A stretch of 64,000 bases of DNA from Closterium sp. NIES-65 (GCA_948144175.1 CANXME010002127.1:186001-250000), one strand, 5' to 3'; shown: positions 20,602 to 30,961, counted from the first letter of the stretch. Notes: generated from the letters alone by a model not told the origin. Numbers and translations: made by a program.

Positions 20602-20729
20602 TGTCAGATTTATATGACATAGTTGCTGTAGGCTATAGTGGGGTAGCACATATGGGGTACAGGTTTCTAGGGTTGTATTTGTACCCCAATCTTTCCTTAG
20701 TCAATTCATTCCTGTTCATTACTTTCACA
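20602..20729 (+). repeat. 3' LTR of Copia G
   Basis: Identical to the 5' LTR. It follows the polypurine tract ctatgggggtg at 20591-20601. Confidence 0.92.
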
Positions 20730-20734
20730 TATCC

Positions 20735-21763
20735 CTTCCAGCGTATCAGGAACTCGAGGGTCTTGCCACCGCGGCGCCGATGGGTGAGAACGCGCTCGAT
20801 CTCGTACTCGGGTTCATCCTGTATGAGAACAGGTGGTGGTGGCGGTAGTTGCCGTCCCTAGAACTGTTGGTTGGGGTCCTTGTAGGGCTTCAGTAGCTGG
20901 ACATGGAAAGTGTTGTGAAGCTTCCATGTATTTGGTAAGCGCAAGTGGAATGTAACTGGTGTCACCTGTGCCTCAACGAGAAAAGGACCACAGAAGCGAG
21001 GCCGGAGTTTGGATGGGAGGTGAGACAGGTTCAAGTTGCGCGTGTCAAGAAGCACCTGATCTCCGACTGCTACTGAGTGATCACGTCGCTGAGGATCGGC
21101 ATACTGCTTCTGGGAGTTTTGCATCGTGGTGAGACGTCGCTGAGTCTTCTCCCATAGCTGCTGCATGGTGGTGACGAAGTCATGTGCGGCTTGGACGTAT
21201 GCCGGTGTGGTTGGCTGCTGTGGTGTGAGTGGTTCCCGTCCGTAACACAGGAAGAAAGGAGTTTTTCCTGTGGCCGCATGTGATGCGTTGTTGTAAGCGA
21301 ACTCTAGGGTCGGTAACTGTGTGTCCCAGTGGCTAACGTCGTCCTTGAAAGCTGTGCGCAGTAACTGTTCAACCACTTGATTGAGTCGCTCTGTCTGTCC
21401 GTCAGTCTGGGGGTGGTATGCTGAAGACATTGCAAGCTTTGTCCCCAACAGTCCCATGAGCTCCTTCCAGAACTTACTCGTGAATTTGGGGTCTCTGTCT
21501 GAGATGAGTGTAGCGGGGATGCCGTGGATGGTGATGATGCGGTCGAAGAAGAGTCGAGCAGTTGCTTTAGCTGTAGCTGTGGCGTTGGTCGGTATGAAGT
21601 GACCCATTTTGGAGAACTTATCGATCACCACGAGGATGGAATCATGTCCCCGTGAGGTCGAAGGAATTCCTGTGATGAAGTCGAGGCTAACGACCTGCCA
21701 TGGCTGCTCCGGTACGGGTAGAGGCTGAAGTAACCCTGCTTTTTTCTGATTGCTGGTCTTCAT
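20735..21763 (-). pseudogene. Gypsy F: integrase core and chromodomain N-terminal part
   Basis: The integrase core is present (LDFITGIPSTSRGHDSI, LISDRDPKFTSKFWKEL, SSAYHPQTDGQTERLNQ), followed by the C-terminal region and chromodomain up to the G insertion. A TAG at 20858-20860 (AAG in E) separates core and chromodomain. A TAG at 21767-21769 (CAG in E) lies just upstream, in the zinc-binding N-terminus at 21770-21905. Confidence 0.82.
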
Positions 21764-21769
21764 CCGCTA

Positions 21770-23255
21770 GCACGTGTCGCAAGAGGTGACAAACTGCTGC
21801 ACGTCTGCTGCCATCCCGGGCCAGTAGTAATACTTCGCTATCCCTGCTAACGTCTTGTTGCTCCCGAAATGTCCCGCGTAAGGTACGTCGTGAAACTCCT
21901 CCAATTTTCTCCAACGTCCCGCGGTCGCACACCGAGTGGGACGCACCACTGTCCACCAGGGTCTGGAGGCGACGTCCGTTGCAGATCACCTCGAGTACTA
22001 GTGGTTGCTGCTGCTCCGAGTATCCGTGGATGGTATCGCTTATAGGATCGTAGGGTACGTCGAATATGTTATCCCTAGGTCCTGCGCTCAAAGATGCAGC
22101 TTCAGTATCAGCTTTCAACTGAGAAAGGTTAGAAGGATTTATCCGAGGCCGATTCGGCTTCTCTTGGGCCTGGAACCTTCCACTAAGCCTTTGCAGCTGT
22201 GTAGGTTTCATCTGTGGGGAACAGGGAGCCTTTAAATAGTGCTGCTGGGAGAGAATATTAACTCCTCGGAACGCTCGACCCGTATTAGCGCTCTGGAGTA
22301 GGGTCCCCATAATACCCGGTACCGGTTTAATTTCTGACTCTCCCTTAATAAAGGCTTGAAACCCACGAGAAGTAATATTCTTACTTGTCGGGGTATACGG
22401 CTGGAGTTTCCCGGTCGGTGCAGGGTCTTGTTTCGCGGATCCTCCATTAGTCTCGGCGATTTCCCCTGGTGCCGGCTGGTCGTGACGTTTTAAATTTGCG
22501 CCACCATATTCTCCTTTTTTCGCCCTCTCCGAAGTTGCCACGTTGTCCGTTTTCTGCTTCGGGGGTGCCGCACTGTTCTTGTCCTTCAGCTCCGCACACC
22601 TTCTCTCCATTTTCCAACACGCCAAGATACGATGTCCTGTAGCGCCGCAAAATTTGCACGTCTCATTATTTGCTAGCCGCTGCTCCACATCGCCCTCGTC
22701 GTTCTCCATCGGGTCGGCAGTCGTGGGTGGTGCCAATCGCCCCATGCCACTAGTTGGCTTGTTGCGTCGTGTTCCGTAGTAGCTACTGTTCAACGTGTCG
22801 AACTGTTCGATCAGTGCTGCCGGAACCTGCGCCCACGTCCCCTCGCCTTGGACTATTCTGTTGTTGATCCACTCTAGAGCTGGTCCTCGTAACAGTGTTG
22901 ATGCGAGCCGTATGCGCATTGCGTCTTTTGTCGGGGTCGTGCATCTAACGGCTTCGAAGTAAATTTCGAGTTCAGCTACAAATCGACGAACGTCGTTCCT
23001 TTTTACTGTAGGATCGAACGCCTCCGGTAGCCTCAGCTTCACTGCTTCGAGGTTAACTGTAGCTGCCGCCGTTGTCGCATGTAGAATTGTCGGTGTAGCC
23101 GCTGCTGCTGCTGCTACTGTTGTCGCTGTTGCTGTGGCGGTTGCCGACTGGTTCGCAAGGAGTTTTTCGAGTCGTGGGAGCGCTGCACGTATTTGCTTAT
23201 GCTCAGCACGTAACTCCGCGATTTTCTGTACTGAAATATCTCCCTTTCCCTCCAT
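21770..23255 (-). CDS. Gypsy F: Gag-protease frame, ending out of frame after the RT deletion
   Basis: Starts at ATG 23255 (MEGKGDISVQKIAEL) and has an intact Gag domain (MRIRLASTLLRGPALEWI), zinc knuckle CKFCGATGHRILAC and retropepsin core [14 protein letters not shown]. At 21900-21907 the protease sequence joins directly to the integrase zinc domain, in the wrong frame. The open frame therefore runs on meaninglessly to 21687. The corresponding E segment between the two ctccaat sites (40822-40828 and 42768-42774) is 1946 bp and encodes all of RT and RNase H. A Gag-protease protein could still be made. Confidence 0.82.
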
Positions 23256-23665
23256 TTGGTGATTTACAGGAAGATGCGCGACGAAAATAATCGAATTCTA
23301 GGTGCTGGTCGACTTACTGCGAGTCAAATTGACTGTAGAATCGACGAGCGCGAATTCTGTAGGTTGCGTAAATCTCCCTTAGGCGAAATTTGCGTCCGAT
23401 CTTGGCCGTTGAGCAGAAAATCGATCCGACGCTCCAAATTCCAACTTTTTTTGGGCGAAATTCTCTGGGCCGTTGAGATGAAACTCGATCGAACGGTCGA
23501 AACTCCAACCTTTCCACCAGTAAATCTGAGGGGTGTTCGAAAACCGAATCGAGGGGGACTTAGAAAAATTGCGCGGAACTGGTTTTACATACCCGTATCG
23601 GCGCTTTCGTCGTCGCCCCCGCGGTTTTTAAAGGCCGGAACTAAGCAGTTGAAGACCTCGCGTGT
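23256..23665 (-). other. 5' leader of Gypsy F
   Basis: Untranslated leader with an imperfect tandem duplication of 64-bp period (units starting gccgttgag at 23405 and 23469). Interrupted at 23666 by Copia B and continued, after C, at 40274 by the PBS. Confidence 0.6.
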
Positions 23666-23670
23666 AAACC

Positions 23671-23802
23671 TGTGAAAGAGAGAACGAGAATGGAATGACT
23701 ATGAAAGAAGTGAGTACAAATAGGAAACCCTAATTGGGTTGTACCCCCTATGGGATACCCCACTATAGCCTACACAATAGTATAAGCTATATAGTTCTGA
23801 CA
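23671..23802 (-). repeat. 3' LTR of Copia B
   Basis: 132 bp, plus-strand ends TGTGAAAGAG and TTCTGACA; identical to 30962-31093. Confidence 0.92.
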
Positions 23803-24013
23803 CACCCCCATAGGCAAAGTGGGGGAGAACAAGGGGTCACAAGACCAGTCAAGCAAAGCAAAGCAAAGCTCAGGGTGGATCACAAAGTCACCACACATTC
23901 CGAGCACAAGTTCAAGGCCACATGGCCAGTTCACATGCAAGATCATATATAGAGATATACAAGAGTCAAGTAAGCAAGAGCAAGAGTATATATAGGCGAA
24001 GGTACAAGCAAGG
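23803..24013 (-). other. 3' UTR and polypurine-tract block of Copia B
   Basis: The block next to the LTR (caccccca-taggcaaagtggggg on the plus strand) is the polypurine tract region. The next ~110 bp (to about 23920) is shared with the non-autonomous element C (31285-31390). Confidence 0.75.
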
Positions 24014-27000
24014 TCAAGAGGAGAGCAAGTGAGGCAAGACAGGCACAAGACCCAACTGCGTGCAACAACGCTGATGATCACAAGGCGCAAGTGCCTTGGT
24101 GAAGACATCAGCAGTGTTGGCCTCAGAGGCCACGTACGCAAGTCGCAACTGTCCACGCTGCTGTAGCTCACGAGCAAGAAAGTAGCGGAGAGCAATGTGC
24201 TTCGTTCTGTGCTCCAGTCTCTGCTCTCGACACAAGGCCAGCATGGCCTTGTTGTCTACGTACAGGACTGGAGGAGAACGAGGCTGCTCTCCAAGGTCGG
24301 TCAGCAGGTAGGTGAGCCAGCGTAACTCCTGTGCAGCCATAGCCCCAGCGTAGATCTCAGCCTCACAACTGGAGCCGAGAACAGAAGACGAGCGGGTAGC
24401 CCGCCACGAGACAGAGCCGGAACCAAGGCTGAAGGTGTAACCCTGTGACGACCGCTGCGTAGCCTGGTCGTCAGCCCAAGAAGCGTCCGCGTGCCCAGTG
24501 AGGACCACTGGACTGCGCCCTCCAAGCACTAGCCCCATGCCCGACGTACTGCACAAGTAGCGCAACACCCTCTTCGCTGCAGCCATGTGCTCTGGTCGGT
24601 GTCTCCCAGGAGCAACATAGCGTGCGAGAATGCTAAGAGGGTATGCAAGGTCAGGTCGTGTGCAGGTCATCAGGTACATGAGGCAGCCAACAAGCTCTGC
24701 ATACGGGCCACTCGAATCTACGGACTCATCCGAAGGCAGAGCTGAGAGCGAGTGGCGAGTAGGCAGAGGAGTGGCCTGAGGCGAGGAGTACGTGAAGCCG
24801 AAGCGCTGAAGGACCTGCTGCACCATGTGTGACTGAGTCAGGGTAATGGTGCGGCGTGCTCTGTCCCGGGTGATCTGCAAGCCAAGATAGCTGCGCAGTT
24901 CACCCAGGTCAGTGCACGTGTGTCTCTTCTGCAGCTCGGACTTCACGTAGGCGAGTCCAGCAGTGTCAGCTGTGGCAAAGACCAAGTCGTCGACGTACAC
25001 GAGGATGTAGAACGGCGGCAGAGAGGTGTCGGTGCGCAGAAACAGCGACGGGTCGGCAGTAGAAGGAGCAAACCCAAGTGCCGCCAGCGTAGTCCTCAGT
25101 GTGTCGTGCCACTCACGTGGCGCCTGGCGGAGACCGTAGACTGGACGCCGGAGACTCCACTGGGTACCAGGAGGGAAAGACCCAGTGAAGCCAGGTGGGC
25201 GACGCAGCCAGATCTCCTCGTGCAGGCTGCCCTGCAAGAAAGCTGTGCTGAAGTCGAGAGAGTGCAGCTCGTAGTCACGGTGAGCAGCAACGTGCAGCAG
25301 GACCCGAAGAGTGGTCATCTTCGGGGTGGGGGAGAAGGTCTGAAAGTAGTCAACCCCCTGCCGCTGACTGAAGCCACGAGCCACGTAACGCGCCTTGAAG
25401 ACAGGCGGAGAACCCGGCGGCCGCTTCACCCTGAAAATCCACATGCCACTGACGATGTTCGCCCCAGGGGGGGGAACAGCGTCAACGTAGGTGCCTGTGG
25501 ACTTCCAGGAAGCCATCTCTGCATCCATAGCTGCCTGCCACTGAGAGGAGTAGGGACCCTCTATCGCCTCCGCGTAAGAGCGCGGAGTCGGGATGTCTGG
25601 TGCATCCGGGTCTCCCTCAGGGGCTAGCAGTACAGACGCGAGACGAGGTGAAGCGGCGGCTAGACACTGGAACTCCTCCTGCCTGTCCTCAAGGACGTCC
25701 GTGCCAAGGGCACACTCACCCCCGACGGACGGAGGACAGGCGGACTCAGACTCAGTGACAAGACGGGCAGCGTAGTCTAGACGACAGCGCGCAGCAAAGT
25801 CGACAAGCTCAGTGACAAGGGCAGACGCAGCAGACGACTCGAAGGAAGGGTCAGTGACAGCTGTAGCAAGGAGACGCGTGACAGTAGGACTGGCAGCACG
25901 AAGAGAGTCCGACTCCGGGTCGGCAAGAGCAGGAAGAGAGGAAGCAGGAGGAGAAGGCAAAGGGGCACGCAGAGGAGCAGTGGACGGACGCAGTGACATC
26001 CGGTGCGTGCCAGGAACAGGAGGAGGACGCTGACGCGACCCGCGACCACTAGCGCGCTCAGTACGAACAGGCGACACAGGACGAGACGCAGGCTCACGAC
26101 GCTCAGTAAGACCTCCAGTCGGACCAGTGTAGGGAGACGGAGCAGGCAAAGGGGAGGCAGGCTGTAGCTGTGGCTGTGACCGGACAGGCTGCGGACCCTC
26201 TAAGGGAGGAGGAGGAGGAGGCGGAAGACCAAGAACCTGCTGCAGGAGCGGAACGAAGTAAGGTCGGGGCCGCGCGGCGACACCAGAAACAGCAGGAACA
26301 GTACCAGCAGCCCCGGCAGGAGTACCCACTCCAGCAGCACCTCCAGCAGCACCACCAGAAGCTCCAGAACCTCCAGCAGCAGCACCAGGAGCACTGTCAG
26401 TCGGACCGCCAACGGCAGGCTCAGCGCCAACACCCTCAGTAGCACCAGCTCCAGGAGAACTCTCAGACCCAGCAGCTCCAGCACCCACAGTACGAGCACC
26501 GGCGGGACGCGAGGCAGCAGTACCCTCTGCAGCCGAAGAACCACCAGCACCAGCAGCACACCTCCAGCGCCTGGCAAACCACTCACGCAGCTCCTGCGGG
26601 GAGAGTGGCTCCCGGCGAGACGAAGCACCCCCAGGCACAGCACCCCCAGGCTCAGCACCCCCAGGCACAGCACCCCCAGGCTCGGCACCTCCAGGCTCAG
26701 CACCCCCAGACGCAGCACCCCCAGGCTCAGCACCCCTAGGCATAGCACCCCAAGGCTCAGCACCCCCAGGCTCAGCACCCCCAGGCTCAGCACCCCCAGG
26801 CTCAGCACCCCCAGGCTCAGCACCCCCAGGCTCAGCACCCCCAGGCTCAGCACCCCCAGGCTCAGCACCCCCAGACTCAGCTCCCGCAGCAGCACCAGAG
26901 TCACCAGTGACCTCGAAAGGCTCGACCGCGTCTACCTGGGACACACCTGAAGGGGCAGGACCCTGAGGGGGGAGGGGGACTACCGGGGGGGGACCTGGTA

Positions 27001-30000
27001 CCAGGAAGAGCGGGGGTGGGGGGAGGGACGGAGTGCGGTAGGGGAAGAGGCGGTAGTAGGGTACCGACTCGTCGAACGTGACGTCCTGGGAGGACAGAAC
27101 ACGCCGAGAGGTGGGGTGGTAAAACTGCCACCCAGGGGCGTCGGGGGGGAACCCCAGGAAGACGCAGGGAGAAGCACGAGGGGACAGCTTGTCCGCAGAC
27201 AGGTCGCGAACAAACGCCCGAGATCCCCAGACCCGGAACGCAGACGCATCGCCAACCTTCCCCGTCCACAGCAGGGCTGGGGAGGTCTCCGGTCGAGAGA
27301 CCCTGGGGTGGAGGTTGATCTGGTGCGCAGCGTACCTGACCGCAAACGGCCACAGAAAATGGGGAGCAGCCGCATGCATCATGGACGTACGAGCGACGTC
27401 CATGACCATGCCAATGCGGCGCTCAGCAATCCCATTCTGCTGTGGTGAGTCCGGAAGCGTGAAGGTCTGACGGATGCCTCGTGCACGACAGTAGGCACTC
27501 AGGAGGCCAGAGGAGAACTCTCCGCCTCTGTCCGAGTGCAGACGCAAAACAGGGAAGTCAGAGCCAAAGCTCCTCCGAAGCTGGAGACGAGCTGCGCGGA
27601 TCCAGTCGATCAACACCGCAGTGACCTCACCCTTGCTGCGCAAGGGGAAGACTGTGGTGTAACGCGAGTAGTCGTCAACCACCAGCAGGAAGTAGCGCTC
27701 CTGACCCTGTCCACGGACGCGGGCTGGGCCCCACACGTCCATGTGAAGCGTCTGCAACGGGGCCTCTGTCGGAGGAAACTGGGAGGAGTGAGGGGCAGCA
27801 CGCTGGCGCCCCTCGACACAGGGGACACAGGTAGGGCCAGGGCCCGGAGGAAGGGGAGGGAGAGACCGGGGAAGACCAGACACAAGGACTCGCGAGGCCA
27901 TGCCTCTGAGCCGAAGCAGAGAGGAGTGGCCAAGGCGGTGGTGCCAGAGGAGGGTCTCGTGAGACAGACGACGACACGAGCAAGGGGCAGACTCAGGACC
28001 AGACCTGGACGCTGCAGCAAACACCTGACCAGACGAAGGGACCCTACCAGACTCAGCACCTGGAGGAGAAGCAGTGGTCAGTGTGTACAGGCTCGACCCT
28101 GGCCGACGTGTAAACGTAGCCAGGTGGCGACCTGTATCCGCCTCCGTGCAGTGGGTCACCCGCTGACGAGCAGGGGTGAACTGGTGGACACCCGCATCCT
28201 GGAGGTCAGCACCACTCACCAAGTTCGTCGAGAACGAGGGGAGGTAGAGACCAGTCAGGGAGCCAGAGGGGGCCGCCGGACACGGGAGGACAGTGGAGAA
28301 GCGAGACAGGACAGGCCCCCCAGAGGGGTCAGCCAGGGACACCGCAACCGGCCGACTCAGCGGCGTGAGAGTGGTGCGGTCCCTAAAGAAGGAGCGAGAC
28401 GCTCCAGAGTCAAGGGTGAAGGTGTGAGAGGCCGAAGCCGACACAGTACCTGAGAGGGCAGACTCACCAGCACCTGAGAGCACAGACGCACTGGCACCTA
28501 GAGCAGCAGCCTCACTAGTACCTGACGCGGCAGTACCAATGCCCGGGTCGGGCGGGAAACACCGGTAACAGTCATCCTCATCACTACCAGTCACAGCATA
28601 CATAGCAGAGAGAATAGCATCAAAATCAAGATCATAAATAGCTACACCAGCCCTAGACAGCTCTCCCCAGCGGGGGATCTCAGCGGCCTCCGGAAACTGC
28701 TGACGCCAGGCGTCGGTCAGGCGGCCAAAGCAGCGGCGGGCTGTGTGGGCGCCTCCACACCTCTCCCCTGCACGGTCACCTGTGCGAAGAACGTAGGGGC
28801 AGGGACCAAGCGCACCACCACGCTGACGCTGCAAGTACCACTCACGGAGCTGCTGAGGGCCGGGGACGGTGCGAGAGCGCTGCTGCTGCTGTGGCTGCTG
28901 CTGCGGCTGCTGCTGTTGCTGCTGCTGCTGCTGGCGCTGACCACCCCCAGAGCTGCTCCGCTGGGACGAGCCACTCCGACCCCCGCCTCCACCGCCACCC
29001 CCGCCTCCACCGCCACCCCCGTCTCCACCGCCACCTCCCCCACCAGGACCGTCGCTCCCACCGCTCCCACCGCCTCCTCCGCTACCACCTCCGCCGCCAC
29101 CTCCGCCTCCACCGCCGCCACCAGTACCTCCACTCCCGCCACCACCCCCACCGCCACCCCCACTCCCCCCGCCACCCCCACCGCCTCCTCCACCGCCCCC
29201 TCGAGCTCCACCCGCTCCCCTGCCCCCCTTGCTCTTGCCAGAGCGGCGTCTGCCGCTGGGGGCAGACGCCGCGCCGACCGACTCAAAACCAGTGAGGTCG
29301 GCCGCAGCGGCAGAGGCGACAGAGGGCAGCAGGGGGGAAGGACCACACCCCTCAAAGATGGGGGTGCGAGGGTCACCCCGAGAGGCCCCTACAGCGACAA
29401 TACTCTTCTCAGCCGCTAGCAGGGACTCCTCAAGGAGGTCGACAGTGAGAGTGGTGGGACAGACAGAGAGAAACTGGTCCCTAACGACACGAAGGGACTC
29501 AGGGAGACGGGTGACGAGAAAGTAGAGGGTGATGTACATGGGAGGAGGGTTCGCAGCGCGGAACTCAGCAGGAAGGGCAGCGCGGTAGCGGGTGTCACTA
29601 GCACGGAGGTGGGTAACGAGGTCAGCGACAGTGGGAAAGGAAGCGAGGTCAGGGAAGAGAAACGGTAGCATGAGGCGGCTAAGGGTAGCGGAGGAAGGGG
29701 AGGAGTAGCGTGCAACTACAGCGTCGTACAAGGCCTGAGCGGACTTGCACTGACTAAAGTGGGCACGCTCAGAGGAAGGGAGGTGGCGACGCACAGCAAG
29801 ACGTGCAGCAGCATCGCGGGTCGCCCACTTGGAGCGAACGGCAGAGTCAGCATCAGCAGGTGGGGCAGGAACAGCGCCAGAGACAAAGTCAAAAAGAGAG
29901 ACCTCATCTATCGCATCACACAGTAAGTACAGCTGCAGGTCTTCAATCCAGACGGCAAAGTCAATGGCCCTCCCCTCAGCGTCAAAAGTAAGAACATTGG

Positions 30001-30010
30001 GGGTGGCCAT
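24014..30010 (-). CDS. Copia B Gag-Pol polyprotein, intact
   Basis: Start is the ATG at 30010 (MATPNVLTFDAEG), matching the start in G, H and I. Domains by rough residue: Gag 1-230; Gly-rich tract 235-360, then poly-Gln; widened Cys/His cluster at about 403-427 (CPYVLRTGDRAGERCGGAH-RRC); aspartic protease LDSGASRSFF at about 533; pre-integrase HHRLGH at about 690; integrase HMDVWGPA at about 755 and HSDRGGEF at about 826, with PQQNGIAERR; linker of more than ten GGAEP repeats at about 1040-1130; RT from about 1500 with YVDDLVFATAD at about 1672; RNase H GHADASWADD at about 1840, ending ANTADVFTKALAPCDHQ. All expected catalytic residues are present, with no stop or shift. One frame encodes Gag and Pol, so Gag excess would need control after translation. 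Confidence 0.93.
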   Translation of the reverse strand: MATPNVLTFDAEGRAIDFAVWIEDLQLYLLCDAIDEVSLFDFVSGAVPAPPADADSAVRSKWATRDAAARLAVRRHLPSSERAHFSQCKSAQALYDAVVARYSSPSSATLSRLMLPFLFPDLASFPTVADLVTHLRASDTRYRAALPAEFRAANPPPMYITLYFLVTRLPESLRVVRDQFLSVCPTTLTVDLLEESLLAAEKSIVAVGASRGDPRTPIFEGCGPSPLLPSVASAAAADLTGFESVGAASAPSGRRRSGKSKGGRGAGGARGGGGGGGGGGGGSGGGGGGGGGSGGTGGGGGGGGGGGGGSGGGGGSGGSDGPGGGGGGGDGGGGGGGGGGGGGGRSGSSQRSSSGGGQRQQQQQQQQQPQQQPQQQQRSRTVPGPQQLREWYLQRQRGGALGPCPYVLRTGDRAGERCGGAHTARRCFGRLTDAWRQQFPEAAEIPRWGELSRAGVAIYDLDFDAILSAMYAVTGSDEDDCYRCFPPDPGIGTAASGTSEAAALGASASVLSGAGESALSGTVSASASHTFTLDSGASRSFFRDRTTLTPLSRPVAVSLADPSGGPVLSRFSTVLPCPAAPSGSLTGLYLPSFSTNLVSGADLQDAGVHQFTPARQRVTHCTEADTGRHLATFTRRPGSSLYTLTTASPPGAESGRVPSSGQVFAAASRSGPESAPCSCRRLSHETLLWHHRLGHSSLLRLRGMASRVLVSGLPRSLPPLPPGPGPTCVPCVEGRQRAAPHSSQFPPTEAPLQTLHMDVWGPARVRGQGQERYFLLVVDDYSRYTTVFPLRSKGEVTAVLIDWIRAARLQLRRSFGSDFPVLRLHSDRGGEFSSGLLSAYCRARGIRQTFTLPDSPQQNGIAERRIGMVMDVARTSMMHAAAPHFLWPFAVRYAAHQINLHPRVSRPETSPALLWTGKVGDASAFRVWGSRAFVRDLSADKLSPRASPCVFLGFPPDAPGWQFYHPTSRRVLSSQDVTFDESVPYYRLFPYRTPSLPPPPLFLVPGPPPVVPLPPQGPAPSGVSQVDAVEPFEVTGDSGAAAGAESGGAEPGGAEPGGAEPGGAEPGGAEPGGAEPGGAEPGGAEPWGAMPRGAEPGGAASGGAEPGGAEPGGAVPGGAEPGGAVPGGASSRREPLSPQELREWFARRWRCAAGAGGSSAAEGTAASRPAGARTVGAGAAGSESSPGAGATEGVGAEPAVGGPTDSAPGAAAGGSGASGGAAGGAAGVGTPAGAAGTVPAVSGVAARPRPYFVPLLQQVLGLPPPPPPPLEGPQPVRSQPQLQPASPLPAPSPYTGPTGGLTERREPASRPVSPVRTERASGRGSRQRPPPVPGTHRMSLRPSTAPLRAPLPSPPASSLPALADPESDSLRAASPTVTRLLATAVTDPSFESSAASALVTELVDFAARCRLDYAARLVTESESACPPSVGGECALGTDVLEDRQEEFQCLAAASPRLASVLLAPEGDPDAPDIPTPRSYAEAIEGPYSSQWQAAMDAEMASWKSTGTYVDAVPPPGANIVSGMWIFRVKRPPGSPPVFKARYVARGFSQRQGVDYFQTFSPTPKMTTLRVLLHVAAHRDYELHSLDFSTAFLQGSLHEEIWLRRPPGFTGSFPPGTQWSLRRPVYGLRQAPREWHDTLRTTLAALGFAPSTADPSLFLRTDTSLPPFYILVYVDDLVFATADTAGLAYVKSELQKRHTCTDLGELRSYLGLQITRDRARRTITLTQSHMVQQVLQRFGFTYSSPQATPLPTRHSLSALPSDESVDSSGPYAELVGCLMYLMTCTRPDLAYPLSILARYVAPGRHRPEHMAAAKRVLRYLCSTSGMGLVLGGRSPVVLTGHADASWADDQATQRSSQGYTFSLGSGSVSWRATRSSSVLGSSCEAEIYAGAMAAQELRWLTYLLTDLGEQPRSPPVLYVDNKAMLALCREQRLEHRTKHIALRYFLARELQQRGQLRLAYVASEANTADVFTKALAPCDHQRCCTQLGLVPVLPHLLSS

Positions 30011-30949
30011 GGCAGCAGCTGGAAGTCTCACCGGGCTGGGAGAGTCGGGTAGGTCAGCAGCAGAAGAACACAGCTCAGGAACAGCAGCACGGCGGCTCGG
30101 GCGGCTCGGGCGGCTCGGGCGGCTCGGGCGGTTCGGGCGGCTCGGGCGGCGGCTCGGTCGCAGCTCAGCGGCGGCTCGGGCGGCGGCGGCTCGGCGGCGG
30201 CTCGGCTGCTGCTGGGCGGCTGGGCGGCGGCTCGGGCGGCTCCGGCTCGGCGGCGCAGGCGGCGGCGGCTCGGCGGCGGCCCGGGCGGCGGCTCAGGCGG
30301 CGGCGGCTCGGCGGCGGCTCGGCTGCTGCTGGGCGGCTCGGCGGGGCCGCGGAGCAGAGGGCGGCGGTGCCGCGTAGGAGAGGGCGGCGGGGCCGCGTAG
30401 CAGAGGGCGGCGGGGCCGCGTAGCAGAGGGCGGCGGAGCCGCGTAGCAGAGGGCGGCGGGGCCGCGATCGAGGGGCGGCGGGGCCGCGTAGCAGAGGGCG
30501 GCAGGGCCGCGTAGAAGAAGGCGGCGGGGCCGCGTAGCTGAGGGCGGCAGGGCCGCGACGTAGGGCGGCGGGCGGGCCTTCGAAGTAGGGCGGCGGGCGG
30601 GCCGGGACGTAGGGCGGCGGGGCCGCGACGTAGGGCGGCGGGCGGGCCGTCGAAGTAGGGCGGCGGGCGGGCCGGGACGTAGGGCGGCGGGGCCGCGACG
30701 TAGGGCGGCGGGCGGGCCGTCGAAGTAGGGCGGCGGGCCACGACGTAGGGCGGCGGGGCCGTCGAAGTAGGGCGGCGGGCAGGCCGCGACTTAGGGCGGC
30801 GAGGCCGCGCGATAGGGCGGCGGGGCCGCAAGGTAGGGCGGCTCGACAGGCCGCTAGGGAGGGCGACACGACGGGTCGCTAAAAAAAAAGGACGCGCGCC
30901 TCGGGGCGCGCTTCGGTGGGCCCAAGAAACAGTCCCTAGTAGGGGACCT
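30011..30949 (-). other. GC-rich 5' leader of Copia B
   Basis: A 0.94-kb leader. Next to gag are tandem ggctcgggc/ggcggctcgg units (30085-30345). Further upstream are gtagggcggcggg units with a period of about 20-60 bp (30360-30800). A run of nine A and the conserved hairpin (30894-30911) lie near the PBS. Confidence 0.65.
30894..30911 (-). promoter_or_regulatory. PBS-proximal hairpin, Copia B
   Basis: In element sense it is identical to G's hairpin: GCGCGCC-CCGA-GGCGCGC, about 40 nt from the PBS. Confidence 0.6.
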
Positions 30950-30961
30950 GCTCTGATTCCA

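Larger units (their letters stand above)
13262..20729 (+). mobile_element. Element G: Copia element with identical LTRs but broken Pol
   Basis: The two 128-bp LTRs (13262-13389, 20602-20729) are identical by eye. TSD is tatcc (13257-13261, 20730-20734) and the PBS TGGTATAGAGC is at 13390-13400. Total length is 7468 bp. It is the only plus-strand element of the stack. Despite the young LTRs, the polyprotein has a nonsense codon, an RT active-site substitution and a 7-bp deletion, so it probably moved using enzymes of another copy or decayed very recently. It sits in the chromodomain of F. Confidence 0.92.
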
